DNA of 64,000 bases, from assembly GCF_003286915.1 (NCBI RefSeq), contig NZ_QMFY01000020.1:24563-88562 (forward strand). Direction: 5' to 3'. A program made the translations under genes and the position numbers. The notes beneath the pieces are model-generated. The model saw only the letters and a list, made by a program, of their open reading frames with translations, was not told the origin of the DNA and ran no database searches. Origin of the DNA: Pseudochryseolinea flava (GTDB lineage Bacteria; Bacteroidota; Bacteroidia; Cytophagales; Cyclobacteriaceae). Every line of letters starts with the position of its first letter. The first letter of the stretch is position 1. Positions 47,969 to 56,728 of this stretch are shown in pieces.

Positions 47969-49207
47969 TTATATCGCCCGATCAATTGAAAATTTCTGAC
48001 CTGCAAAAGCTTTTTTGCTGGTCCAAGCTATGCCAGGAGCATTCCAAAATTCATTGTCCGCTTTTAAGCCGAGGGGTAAGAATGCCACGCTACACAAATA
48101 TAAGCTGCCCGTAGAAATATAATGTTCTCCTATCTCCGGTTGATGCCCGACAAGTCCGATACGTAGCCATCCATTCGTGTCGAAAGTTCCAGGTGCATCC
48201 ATTGTTGTTTTGATTACAGCCGTAAGCGCACTTCTTACTTGCGCGGGCGTAACACTATTCGGCAATTGTTTTTGTAGCGCCATCTGACTGAGCAGTTGAA
48301 ACGCTCCGCATCGATAGGCAAGTGAACGCCCCAGCGGAGGAAATGCTCCCTCAGGTGAAATCATACGCTCTTGAATTTCTGCGAAGCGCTGTGCGCGTTT
48401 AACGATGCGCGCTGACTGCTCTGCTCCTTCGGACCTAACTTCATAAATAGTTTTCCAGATATCGAGCAGCATGGGTTGAATTACAAAACTGTTGTAATAG
48501 TCGGCATGAAACTCCGGGCCATCGCCGTACATTCCATCTCCCTTGTACCACTCCTCGTGTGATCGAAGTGCATAGTCGACGCGTACAGGATCATAGTCGT
48601 TTGTAAACTTTAGCAGCGCTGCTTCAACCATGGCGCTAAACAAAAGCCAGTTAGAATAGTAGGGCTTAATTGCCCGCGTTGATTTCAAGGCAGTCACCAA
48701 ATGTTGTCGAGTGACTTCATCGAGATTACCCCACAATTGTTTTGGCGCACGAATTAATGCATGTGCGAGAAATGCGGCGTCTACCAGTGGTTGTCCATGA
48801 CGCGTGAAGTTCAAAAAACTTTTTGCCGTGGGCGTAACGGCATTGCGAATTGCGCCCACGGACAGTTGGATAAACTTGTCGCGCATTTTTCCTTCGGCCG
48901 TCGTATCGGCACCCAGTTCGAGCCACGGCGCAATACCGGCAAGACTTCTTCCTAACGCTTCAAGGTAAGTAACCTCCTTTCTGAATGTTGCATCAACGTG
49001 AGATTCTACAGGCATCAATTCTTTGATACGATCACGATGCAATGCATCAAGTACAGGTTGCGTAATTCGCGTAAGCATAGCAATCCAATAATCACGATCC
49101 GACTCCTGCGCTGTTGGGGAATCGGGCGTTCTGAAACCAAACAAGGGTGTCAACGTGCTTCCTGCTCCTAGCAGCGAAAAGCCCTTCAAAAAATTCCTTC
49201 TGATCAT
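47969..49207 (-). CDS. DUF2264 protein, GH154-like (probable beta-glucuronidase class)
   Basis: 412 residues. The N-terminus MIRRNFLKGFSLLGAGSTLT resembles a twin-arginine-type export signal. The body is an (alpha/alpha)6-like fold with DUF2264 blocks: WLELGADTTAEGKMRDKFI, NWLLFSAMVEAALL, WYKGDGMYGDGPEFHADYYN, GRSLAYRCGAFQLLSQMALQ. As I recall, DUF2264 proteins founded GH154, with a Bacteroides beta-glucuronidase as first member; this fits the other glucuronate-acting genes here. 31 bases after GH105. Confidence 0.8.
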   Translation of the reverse strand: MIRRNFLKGFSLLGAGSTLTPLFGFRTPDSPTAQESDRDYWIAMLTRITQPVLDALHRDRIKELMPVESHVDATFRKEVTYLEALGRSLAGIAPWLELGADTTAEGKMRDKFIQLSVGAIRNAVTPTAKSFLNFTRHGQPLVDAAFLAHALIRAPKQLWGNLDEVTRQHLVTALKSTRAIKPYYSNWLLFSAMVEAALLKFTNDYDPVRVDYALRSHEEWYKGDGMYGDGPEFHADYYNSFVIQPMLLDIWKTIYEVRSEGAEQSARIVKRAQRFAEIQERMISPEGAFPPLGRSLAYRCGAFQLLSQMALQKQLPNSVTPAQVRSALTAVIKTTMDAPGTFDTNGWLRIGLVGHQPEIGEHYISTGSLYLCSVAFLPLGLKADNEFWNAPGIAWTSKKAFAGQKFSIDRAI

Positions 49208-49238
49208 CTTCGTATAATTATTCGCGCCACACGTGAGC

Positions 49239-50342
49239 TTACTTCATCTTATAGAGTTCGCTACCGGCAAGTAAAAATGCACCGGCTCCATATTCCTGAT
49301 AGTTATCAATCACAACCTTGTCTGGTGAAGCGCCGATAGGTTGAACCCATTGCAATTTTCCTTCAGGTGTAACGTAACTATTCAAACCCTGCCAGGCTTT
49401 CTTCACCACAGGGAGATATTCACTTTTATTCAGTATACCTTGATTGATTCCCCAAGCGAGTGCGTAGCAAAAAAATGCGGTGCCACTTGTTTCCGGATGT
49501 GGTACTTCGTTTTCATCGAGAAGACTAGGGCGCCACAGGCCATCTTTGCTTTGAATGGCCTTCACTGATGCTGCCATCTCCTTCAGCAATTGCTCATAGC
49601 GATTGTAGTGAGGATCAGTCTTTGGCAAGAACTGTAAAACACGAACGGTGCCTGCCATTACCCACCCATTGCCACGTGCCCAAAAAGTTTTCTTTCCTGA
49701 AGGTGTTTTCTTGTTGAAATACGATTGATCGCGATAGAACAGATGTTCTTCTTTGTCGTACAAAAATTCGTGTGTATCCCAGAACATGGTGTTCAGAAAT
49801 TTGACATAACGATCATCGCCTGTAACAGAATGCAGCTTTGCTAATACCGGCGGCGCCATGAACAAAGCATCACACCACCACCAGTCTTCTCGACCAGGTT
49901 TCGGATTGGCAATCAAGGAATCGAAGGTATGCTGAATGTCGGCAATCATCTTCGGATCCTTTTTAATGGCATAGATCTCCAAATAGGTTTGTCCTTTCGC
50001 ATGATCGTCAGCATGTCGTAACCGTTCAGCGAGTTCCCAATGAAAAGATTCGGACCAAGAGATTGCAGCATCTACATACTTAGCATCCTGCGTCGTGGTG
50101 TAGGTGGCCATCACACCGGTGTAAAATGCAGCGCGTGCCCAGTCATTTTCGTTCTTCGCATTAAACGACACCGGATTGGCCAACTGCCAGTCACAGACCT
50201 TTCGCATTTGCGTAACAATTGTCTTCTTCGAAAAGAGGTCAACGATCACACCAGCCCATAGGCCGGACGTTGCAACAACAGATAAAATAATTGCGCTGAT
50301 CAAAATCAGCTTTTGTTTTTTTGGTTGATAACTATTCTTCAC
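49239..50342 (-). CDS. GH105 unsaturated glycuronyl hydrolase
   Basis: 367 residues with an N-terminal signal/anchor. (alpha/alpha)6 fold with the GH105 blocks: RHADDHAKGQTYLEIYAI, then WWWCDALFMAPPVLAKL with the likely catalytic Asp158, FWARGNGWVMAG and HPETSGTAFFCYAL. These enzymes hydrate and release the 4,5-unsaturated uronic acid left by polysaccharide lyases, so a lyase is expected upstream in the pathway; the BNR_4 gene at 58658 is the candidate. Preceded by a hairpin in the gap after SusD. Confidence 0.93.
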   Translation of the reverse strand: MKNSYQPKKQKLILISAIILSVVATSGLWAGVIVDLFSKKTIVTQMRKVCDWQLANPVSFNAKNENDWARAAFYTGVMATYTTTQDAKYVDAAISWSESFHWELAERLRHADDHAKGQTYLEIYAIKKDPKMIADIQHTFDSLIANPKPGREDWWWCDALFMAPPVLAKLHSVTGDDRYVKFLNTMFWDTHEFLYDKEEHLFYRDQSYFNKKTPSGKKTFWARGNGWVMAGTVRVLQFLPKTDPHYNRYEQLLKEMAASVKAIQSKDGLWRPSLLDENEVPHPETSGTAFFCYALAWGINQGILNKSEYLPVVKKAWQGLNSYVTPEGKLQWVQPIGASPDKVVIDNYQEYGAGAFLLAGSELYKMK

Positions 50343-50378
50343 GTCTCTAATATTTACTTAACTAGAAAATTACAGAAA

Positions 50379-50402
50379 GCTCAGTGAATTTATTCACTGA
50401 GC
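50379..50402 (-). terminator. Intra-operon hairpin between SusD and GH105
   Basis: A perfect 10-bp stem GCTCAGTGAA/TTCACTGAGC with a TTTA loop; on the minus strand it is followed by only TTTC. It probably attenuates or stabilises the RNA so that susCD is expressed above the downstream enzymes, rather than ending the operon. Confidence 0.6.
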
Positions 50403-50436
50403 CTCTTTAACCCAAGCCAACCCGCAGGTTGTATCT

Positions 50437-52107
50437 TTAATAGCCCGTATTCTGGCCTAAATCGGCATCTTTGTTGAGATCGCGTTCCAATTGTGGAATA
50501 GGAAGTAACAAATGTTTCGCCTCGAGGCCGTTTGTTGTTTCAATATTTCCGTTGGCCAACGCCCCAACTCCGGTAAGCGTCTTCGCACGATTCACGAGCG
50601 TGCCGGTGCGAACAAGCGTGTAACGACGATTCTCTTCACCGATCAACTCACGTGCACGCTCGTCGAGAATATAATCCAACGTCATGTCACCTTCTTCTGC
50701 TGGCGTTGCATTGGCTCTGTTACGAACTTCATTCACATCAGCAACAGCGCCACTTAAATTATTTTGTTTGAACCGTGCTTCCGCACGAAGTAAATATGTC
50801 TCACCAAGTCGCATAAGAATAAAATCTTTCCATGTGCCATAACCGAATGTATCTCTTGAATCAAAGAAATTCCATTTGGTAATATAGGGCGCTAATCTCC
50901 ACACGGTATCGGCAGCAAGAACCTTTGTCTTCTTACCATCAGCCAGCGTAAATTCAGTATCAACACCATAAGGAACTTTCAATCCTTTAATCGTGCTATA
51001 ATTTGCATCGGTGCTGTTGAACCAGAAATCTCGGCGAAGATTGTACTTCGAGTTACGCATGTCGCCATCTTCGTAAAGACCATACAGAACCCAGTTGTTG
51101 AGACGTGTACGTCCGATCCCACGACCACCCAATGAATCTGCAGGCAACATCCCCGCGATATCATAATAGCCTCCTCCCCAATTTCTTCGCTGTTGTGGTG
51201 AATCCGTGCTGTAAGGCTTGTCCGTTGGATTTTCATTCTCAAGCACCCAAATCACTTCCGTGTTACCTTGACTGCGACGTTGGTTTCCAAAAATGAAGAT
51301 ATCAGAAAAAGGATCGCCGGGATTATTTGCCTTTGTACCGAATCGATTCTTTATAAGACTAAGCGCACCACTGTTCCCATTGATAATTTCCGTCAGCTGT
51401 GCTTCAGCTTTCGCATTCTCGTTCATTCTTAAATACGCCGTGCCGAGGAGTTGTCTTGCCATTGCTTTGTTTGCTCTACCATCGCGTGCAGCGGAGCCAA
51501 TGTTGGGAAGTTTTTCAACAGCGAAGAGTAGATCTGCTTCAATCAACGCATTCACCGCGGCAACAGATGCTCTTGTGTAGTCGGTACGCGGCGTTACCGT
51601 TGGTTCTGTTACTAAAGGAACACCACCGAAAAGCGTAACAAGCATATCATAGGCATAGGCTCTAAAAAATTTCGCCTCTGCTTCGTACAGTGCGCGATCC
51701 GCTGGTGTCATTCCGACAATCTCAAGCTGAGATCCGGCGATCAAATCATTCGCGTTATTAATAAGCTTATACAGGTAACGCCACACTTTAAGTGCCGCAG
51801 CGTCGGAAGCATTTAACTGAGTATAGTCGAAGTATGGACGTGCATCGCCATTAGAACGCCCTGCTGGCGCCCACAATATATCTGTTCCAATATGCCACAT
51901 GTTGATGATGGTCTGATCGTTGGAACTCTTGGGTAACGTAGCAAAGTGCTGATGAATACCCACTACTGAAGCATCGAAGCCAAGTTTATCTTTCAATACA
52001 TTGGGTTCATACTTATCTAATACCTCTTCGTCAAGAAACGATTCGCTACAGGATATGCTCACCAACATAAGGCTGAAACACATCACTATCTTATAATATT
52101 TATTCAT
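50437..52107 (-). CDS. SusD/RagB family surface glycan-binding lipoprotein
   Basis: 556 residues with a lipoprotein signal (MVCFSLMLVSISC-like; acylated Cys at about 20). SusD core: FFRAYAYDMLVTLFGGVPLV, then RLGETYLLRAEARFKQNN and YILDERARELIGEENRRYTL near the C-terminus, LPIPQ at the end. Pairs with the SusC gene upstream (17-base gap) to bind and pass oligosaccharides. Confidence 0.95.
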   Translation of the reverse strand: MNKYYKIVMCFSLMLVSISCSESFLDEEVLDKYEPNVLKDKLGFDASVVGIHQHFATLPKSSNDQTIINMWHIGTDILWAPAGRSNGDARPYFDYTQLNASDAAALKVWRYLYKLINNANDLIAGSQLEIVGMTPADRALYEAEAKFFRAYAYDMLVTLFGGVPLVTEPTVTPRTDYTRASVAAVNALIEADLLFAVEKLPNIGSAARDGRANKAMARQLLGTAYLRMNENAKAEAQLTEIINGNSGALSLIKNRFGTKANNPGDPFSDIFIFGNQRRSQGNTEVIWVLENENPTDKPYSTDSPQQRRNWGGGYYDIAGMLPADSLGGRGIGRTRLNNWVLYGLYEDGDMRNSKYNLRRDFWFNSTDANYSTIKGLKVPYGVDTEFTLADGKKTKVLAADTVWRLAPYITKWNFFDSRDTFGYGTWKDFILMRLGETYLLRAEARFKQNNLSGAVADVNEVRNRANATPAEEGDMTLDYILDERARELIGEENRRYTLVRTGTLVNRAKTLTGVGALANGNIETTNGLEAKHLLLPIPQLERDLNKDADLGQNTGY

Positions 52108-52124
52108 ACGTCGGTATTTAAGTG

Positions 52125-55100
52125 TTAGAGAGAGAGATTGATGCCGAGTGATAGAGATCTGACCACTGGGTAGTTTAATTGATCACCTGTAGAACCTCGA
52201 GAAGCATAGTTCATCTCCGGATCCCAACCAAACCAATTTGTCCATGTATGCAAGTTCCTACCTGCAGCATAAACCGTCAACGCATTTACACCATAGCGGC
52301 TGAGAAATGAACTCGGTACATTGTAGCTAAGACGCACGTCTTTCAAACGCACATAACTCCAGTCTTCCGCAAAATGATAGCCTCGGTAGTTCTTGTATGC
52401 CGACAACGATGGCCAATAGTTGCCGGGATTCTCTGGTGTCCAGTACTGGAAACCTTCTGGGAGATTTCTTCTTCCAGCTTCGTCGGCATAAGTAAGATCG
52501 GCATTGCGCTTGATCCCACCCTGCGATGTCTGTATGAAAATACTGAGGTGGAAATTTTTATAATGAAATGTATTGGTAATACCCCCATACCATTTCGGAT
52601 TGCGTTGTCCTATGATAACCCTATCCTTTGCATCGATGATACCATCACCAGCATCAGGTCGTCCATCACCGTTCGTATCGACTGTCGGTTGATCTTTGAA
52701 TTTGATATCACCTGGTTTTGCAACTGGATCATAATCGCCGATATCATCTGTCTGCCAAACTCCAATCTTTTCATAACCATAGATCACGCGCAATGGCTCT
52801 CCAATAAACCAACTGTTTCCAATGTCGTCTTTACCGTCGCCATAGAGCTCGAGAATTTTGTTTTTGTAAGTAGAGAAGTTGACAGACGTTTCCCACTTGA
52901 AATCTCCTTTGTCAACATTCACTGAACTCACCGTAAGCTCAATACCAACGTTTTGCATCTTTCCTAGATTCGTCCACATGTCGGTGTACCCATTGACTCC
53001 CGGAAGCGCGCGTCTCAAAAGGATGTCTTCGGTTTTACTCTTAAACACTTCGAAGCTACCCGTGATACGATCGTCGAAAAGACCGAAATCAATTGCACCA
53101 TTCAAAGTCGTGGTAGACTCCCAAGAAAGATTTCCATTACCCAATGTATTATAGAGAACACCTGTTTGGATTGATCCGCCAAAAGGTTGTTGAACAGTTG
53201 TCGCCGTCGTGAACGTTTGATTCGGTGCTATCGCCTGGTTTCCGGTTTTACCATACGAGAGACGAAGTTTGATCTGCGAGACCACGTCAGAAAAATCGCT
53301 CATGAATGCTTCATTGTGCAAATTCCAACCAACGGCCATCGATGGAAATAAACCAAACTTGCTTTTGTTTGCTCCAAACGCAGAGTATCCATCACGCCTT
53401 GCGGTGAGCGTTAACATATAGCGGTTATCGTAGGTGTAGTTAATTCTCCCGAGTTGCGAGAGAAGTGTGTATGTATTAGCTTCTGAATTTGCGCTCTTCG
53501 AATTTCCTGCCAGAAGATCGTAGTACGACAAACCGTCGTTGATAAACCCACTTGCCGATGCCTCTGTTTCAAGCGTCGAAACTTTTTGCGCACTATAAAC
53601 ACCGGTTATATCGAAATGATGTTTGTTGATGTCTTTGTTGTAACTCACCACGTTCTCAACAACCCAGTTATTGGTTGTACTGTCGCGCACGGTTGCTGTA
53701 CCACTGTTGTCGTTGGCAGCCCTTCCTGCGTACGTCGATACCTTTCCAAACGTGTACACATAAGAACCTTTCAACTGATACTTCAGTCCCTTCGCAAATT
53801 TGGGTGTCACTTCTACGTAACCGCTTCCCGTAAGATTCTTGTTGCCGTCATCGCGATCAGTAGTGAGGCCTAACAATGGATTAACAAACAACTGCTCAGG
53901 CGCCATCGGGTAGATAATATATTTGCCATTCGCATCTTTGGGAACAGAGTATGGACTCATCGCAGTAGCCTGCAGTAAATGCGCGCGACCACCATCAAAG
54001 TTGTTGTCGGTGAAGAAGCTTGACATTCCAACTTTTAAACCATCCGTTACTTGCGCATCAAGGTTAGATCGAACCGTGGTACGATTGTATTGAAAACCTT
54101 TGATCACACCATCTTGTATAAGTCGTGTTGCTGAAAAATAGTATTGCACTTTCTGCGTTCCGCCACTTACACTCAAATTATACTCTTGAATTTTTCCTGT
54201 TTGTGTAGCTTGCTTCATCCAGTCGGTGGTTGTGCCACTATCATAGTTCTGACGTTCGGCAAGGTTTGGCAACACCGCTGTTTGTGTAATGCCATTAGCG
54301 ATAAGAAAGTCTTTATACTTCTGCACATATTGCTCTGCCCCCATCGGATTAAGCGGATTTGAGATGTCCTCTACACCAGCGTATGCATTGAAGTTGATGT
54401 TCGGCTTTCCATCTTTGTTAGCGCCGCGTTTAGTCGTAATTAAAATAACACCGTTTGATCCACGTGTTCCGTAAATCGCTACCGCCGATGCGTCTTTAAG
54501 AATTTCAATAGAGGATATATCATTGGGGTTGATATCATTGAGCGTTCCAAAGAATGGCATGCCATCCAATGCGATGAACGGACTTGTATTGGCGTTGATA
54601 GAATTAATGCCGCGAATCTGAATTGACCCCGCACTTCCGGGGACAGATGATGCTTGTGTTATTTGCAATCCCGCCGTTGATCCTTGCAGGGCTTGCGTGA
54701 CGTTGGTTACGGGCAGATTCGTCAATCGATCTTTAGGAACCGACGTTACCGAGCCGGTGATGTCTGAGCGTTTTTGTGTACCGTAACCCACCACAACGAC
54801 CTCAGATAGTTGCGCGATATCGCTATCGAGTGAGAGGTTGAAAGTAGTTTGATTTCCTACCGTTATTTCTTTCGGCAGAAAACCGATGAAGGTGAATATG
54901 AGGACAGCTTCGTCATCGGGTACATTGAGTGAAAATTTTCCCTCCGCATCAGTAGTGGTACCGTTGCTAGTACCTTTCAATAATACGTTAACGCCAGGGA
55001 GCGGGGATTGATCGTCAGAAGAAGTAACTTGGCCACTCACGGTCTTCCCGTCTTGTGCCCAGGTTTGGTCGGCAACCAATACGCCGCACATGGCGACGAA

Positions 55101-55136
55101 TAGCGAAACCGATAGTTTCAGTAGATTTTTTCTCAT
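52125..55136 (-). CDS. SusC/RagA TonB-linked outer membrane transporter
   Basis: 1003 residues with a signal peptide (ending DQTWAQ). Carboxypeptidase-regulatory-like domain at about 32-115 (VSGQVTSSDDQSPLPGVNVL), plug with SEVVVVGYGTQKRSDITGSV at about 112-132 and DASAVAIYGTRGSNGVILIT, then the barrel. There is no STN domain, so unlike the SusC at 10610 it does not signal to a FecR; control comes from the HTCS in its operon. First gene of the six-gene operon. Composite element and LacI-type operators lie 180-250 bases upstream. Confidence 0.96.
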   Translation of the reverse strand: MRKNLLKLSVSLFVAMCGVLVADQTWAQDGKTVSGQVTSSDDQSPLPGVNVLLKGTSNGTTTDAEGKFSLNVPDDEAVLIFTFIGFLPKEITVGNQTTFNLSLDSDIAQLSEVVVVGYGTQKRSDITGSVTSVPKDRLTNLPVTNVTQALQGSTAGLQITQASSVPGSAGSIQIRGINSINANTSPFIALDGMPFFGTLNDINPNDISSIEILKDASAVAIYGTRGSNGVILITTKRGANKDGKPNINFNAYAGVEDISNPLNPMGAEQYVQKYKDFLIANGITQTAVLPNLAERQNYDSGTTTDWMKQATQTGKIQEYNLSVSGGTQKVQYYFSATRLIQDGVIKGFQYNRTTVRSNLDAQVTDGLKVGMSSFFTDNNFDGGRAHLLQATAMSPYSVPKDANGKYIIYPMAPEQLFVNPLLGLTTDRDDGNKNLTGSGYVEVTPKFAKGLKYQLKGSYVYTFGKVSTYAGRAANDNSGTATVRDSTTNNWVVENVVSYNKDINKHHFDITGVYSAQKVSTLETEASASGFINDGLSYYDLLAGNSKSANSEANTYTLLSQLGRINYTYDNRYMLTLTARRDGYSAFGANKSKFGLFPSMAVGWNLHNEAFMSDFSDVVSQIKLRLSYGKTGNQAIAPNQTFTTATTVQQPFGGSIQTGVLYNTLGNGNLSWESTTTLNGAIDFGLFDDRITGSFEVFKSKTEDILLRRALPGVNGYTDMWTNLGKMQNVGIELTVSSVNVDKGDFKWETSVNFSTYKNKILELYGDGKDDIGNSWFIGEPLRVIYGYEKIGVWQTDDIGDYDPVAKPGDIKFKDQPTVDTNGDGRPDAGDGIIDAKDRVIIGQRNPKWYGGITNTFHYKNFHLSIFIQTSQGGIKRNADLTYADEAGRRNLPEGFQYWTPENPGNYWPSLSAYKNYRGYHFAEDWSYVRLKDVRLSYNVPSSFLSRYGVNALTVYAAGRNLHTWTNWFGWDPEMNYASRGSTGDQLNYPVVRSLSLGINLSL

Positions 55137-55316
55137 AAGGTTCTTGGTTAGGATAAAATGGGTTTGAATTTTTCAACAGGCCAGGATGAGGTCCGTCGAA
55201 GCGTTGCAGTCTCGCCTACCCGGAGTCTGTTTCAATATGGAGTCTATTCATAGCGTTTGCGTTTGGGAATTCATTTTTCGCGATGAACAAAGTTATCTCC
55301 GACACCCGCCGAAATT

Positions 55317-55355
55317 GGGGGTCAATTACGTGTTTCTTGGGGGTGACTTAGACAT
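55317..55355 (-). promoter_or_regulatory. Composite regulatory element, copy 2 (upstream of susC operon)
   Basis: On the minus strand: ATGTCTA, 5 bases, CCCCC, 17 bases, CCCCC; identical geometry to copies 1 and 3. About 180 bases before the SusC start. Confidence 0.72.
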
Positions 55356-55388
55356 TTCAAACGTTTTAAACGCATTTTCAAACGTTTT
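55355..55388. promoter_or_regulatory. Tandem LacI-type operators
   Basis: TTTCAAACGTTTT occurs perfectly twice (55355-55367 and 55376-55388), 21 bases apart; each holds the palindrome AAACGTTT with the central CG typical of LacI-family sites. It touches the composite element. A likely target of the LacI protein encoded at 55679-56695. Confidence 0.6.
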
Positions 55389-55435
55389 CCGGAGGAACTG
55401 TGAAAAATGCAGCACTTCAAGCAATTTGATTTCAA

Positions 55436-55640
55436 TACTCAAAAAAGCCTTCGCGATCAGGGTGCGGGATGGAAAAAGGAAGGTTATGTTCAGCTACAAG
55501 TTTGAGTTTGAGCGTGAAGACGAAGCCCCTCAATACTCAGACTCACACTCAAAAACTGTCCCTGATTTAGGGTGCGGGATGGAAAAGGGGAAGCGTATGC
55601 TCCTGTCTATTTGTTTGAGTTTGGGGGTGAATGTAAGCAC
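55436..55640. repeat. Two-copy imperfect direct repeat
   Basis: Two units (about 55436-55520 and 55546-55635) share ACTCAAAAA, GGTGCGGGATGGAAAA (55461 and 55571) and GTTTGAGTTTG (55500 and 55613) in the same order with slightly different spacing. Period about 110-113 bases. Non-coding; origin unknown. Confidence 0.7.
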
Positions 55641-55678
55641 GAAGTCCGCCGTTACTTAAACTCCCAACAAGAAAAAAA

Positions 55679-56695
55679 CTATCGCAAGGAAGACTGTCGC
55701 ACAACAAGGGTTGGTCTGATGACCACGTGCTTCGGTATTTTTAATGCTCCCTCATCAATCTGTTTTAGCAAAAGTTCCGCAGCAGCATTTCCCACGCGGT
55801 AACTTTGCTGATCCACAATCGACAAGGGTGGATCCGTAAGCGACGTGAATGGTTCATCACTAAATCCGATTAAACCAAAACTACCGGGAACTTGAATACC
55901 TAAGGTCTTCAGGTATTGTGCTGCACCGGCAGCTGCCAACGCACTTGTAGAAAAAAGTGCATCGGGTGGATTCGGCAAATCCATGAGTTGTTTCATGGCC
56001 TCTATCCCGTCTATTAATTGTAGATGATTGCTAACAATCAATTCAGGATCGACAGCAATTCCATGATCGAGTAGCGCCTGGCGATACCCTGATAGTCGCG
56101 CTTTATAAATAGCAACATTTGCAGAGAGTGTTAAATGCGCAATTCTTTTGTAGCCTTGTTCAATGAGATGCTTCGTTGCATCATAAGAACCCGCAAAATC
56201 ATCGATCGACACCATATTAATATTCATCTCGTTGATCACCCGATCAAAAATGATCAACGGAACTTTGCGATCTACTACCTTCTGAAGGTGATCAAATGAC
56301 GATGTCTCCTTACTACACGACATCAGTATCCCATCAACCCGTGCATCCATTAGCGCTTCTAGGGAAAAGATCTCGTTTTTTAGGCGCTCATGGCTTTGAC
56401 AAATCGTAACAAAATATCCAGCTTCATGTGCTACCTGTTCTATACCATGAACGGCCTCTGCAAAAAAAGCACGATCGATTCGAGGAACGATTACACCCAA
56501 AATCTTACTCTTTCCTTTTCGCAATGCAGCCGCAATATGATTACGCCGGTAGTTCAGGTTTACGGCGGTCTTGTTAACAAGCTCTCGCGTAGTTTTCGCA
56601 ATTCGCCGGTCGTCGTTCAGTGCCCGCGATACAGTTGATGTCGCCAGGTTCAAAACTTTCGCAATGTCATAGATGGTCGCGCCTGCTTCTTCCAT
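55679..56695 (-). CDS. LacI family transcriptional regulator
   Basis: 338 residues from the ATG at 56695; a GTG two codons earlier is less likely. The N-terminal helix-turn-helix (ATIYDIAKVLNLATSTVSRA, LNDDRRIAKTTRE, hinge AAALRKGKSKILGVIVPR) and the periplasmic-binding-like domain (DGILMSCSKETSSF, GSYDATKHLIEQGYKRIAHL, GFSDEPFTSLTDPPLSIVDQ) are complete. It binds a sugar or sugar phosphate. It is 27 bases after GH2 on the same strand, so it belongs to the BNR_4-GH2-LacI operon. Confidence 0.95.
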   Translation of the reverse strand: MEEAGATIYDIAKVLNLATSTVSRALNDDRRIAKTTRELVNKTAVNLNYRRNHIAAALRKGKSKILGVIVPRIDRAFFAEAVHGIEQVAHEAGYFVTICQSHERLKNEIFSLEALMDARVDGILMSCSKETSSFDHLQKVVDRKVPLIIFDRVINEMNINMVSIDDFAGSYDATKHLIEQGYKRIAHLTLSANVAIYKARLSGYRQALLDHGIAVDPELIVSNHLQLIDGIEAMKQLMDLPNPPDALFSTSALAAAGAAQYLKTLGIQVPGSFGLIGFSDEPFTSLTDPPLSIVDQQSYRVGNAAAELLLKQIDEGALKIPKHVVIRPTLVVRQSSLR

Positions 56696-56728
56696 ACACA
56701 CAATGATTATAGCTTATTACAACGTTTA

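Larger units (their letters stand above)
55137..55678. other. Intergenic regulatory region between SusC and LacI
   Basis: About 540 bases without a gene. It holds the composite element, a pair of LacI-type operators and two copies of an imperfect repeat (separate entries). A long plus-strand frame crosses it but reads as noise. Confidence 0.7.

Noticed and set aside
55624..55628. A further GGGGG near 55624
   Set aside because: It is inside the repeat unit, lacks TAGACAT at the required 12 bases and has no second G5 box at 22 bp, so it is not a fourth composite element.
55436..55640. Possible CRISPR array
   Set aside because: Only two units of about 85 bases, imperfect, with no spacers of uniform length and no cas genes.
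55186..55659. Plus-strand 157-residue frame across the SusC/LacI intergenic region
   Set aside because: It runs through the operator, C5 boxes and repeat units; its translation reflects those repeats and has no protein character.
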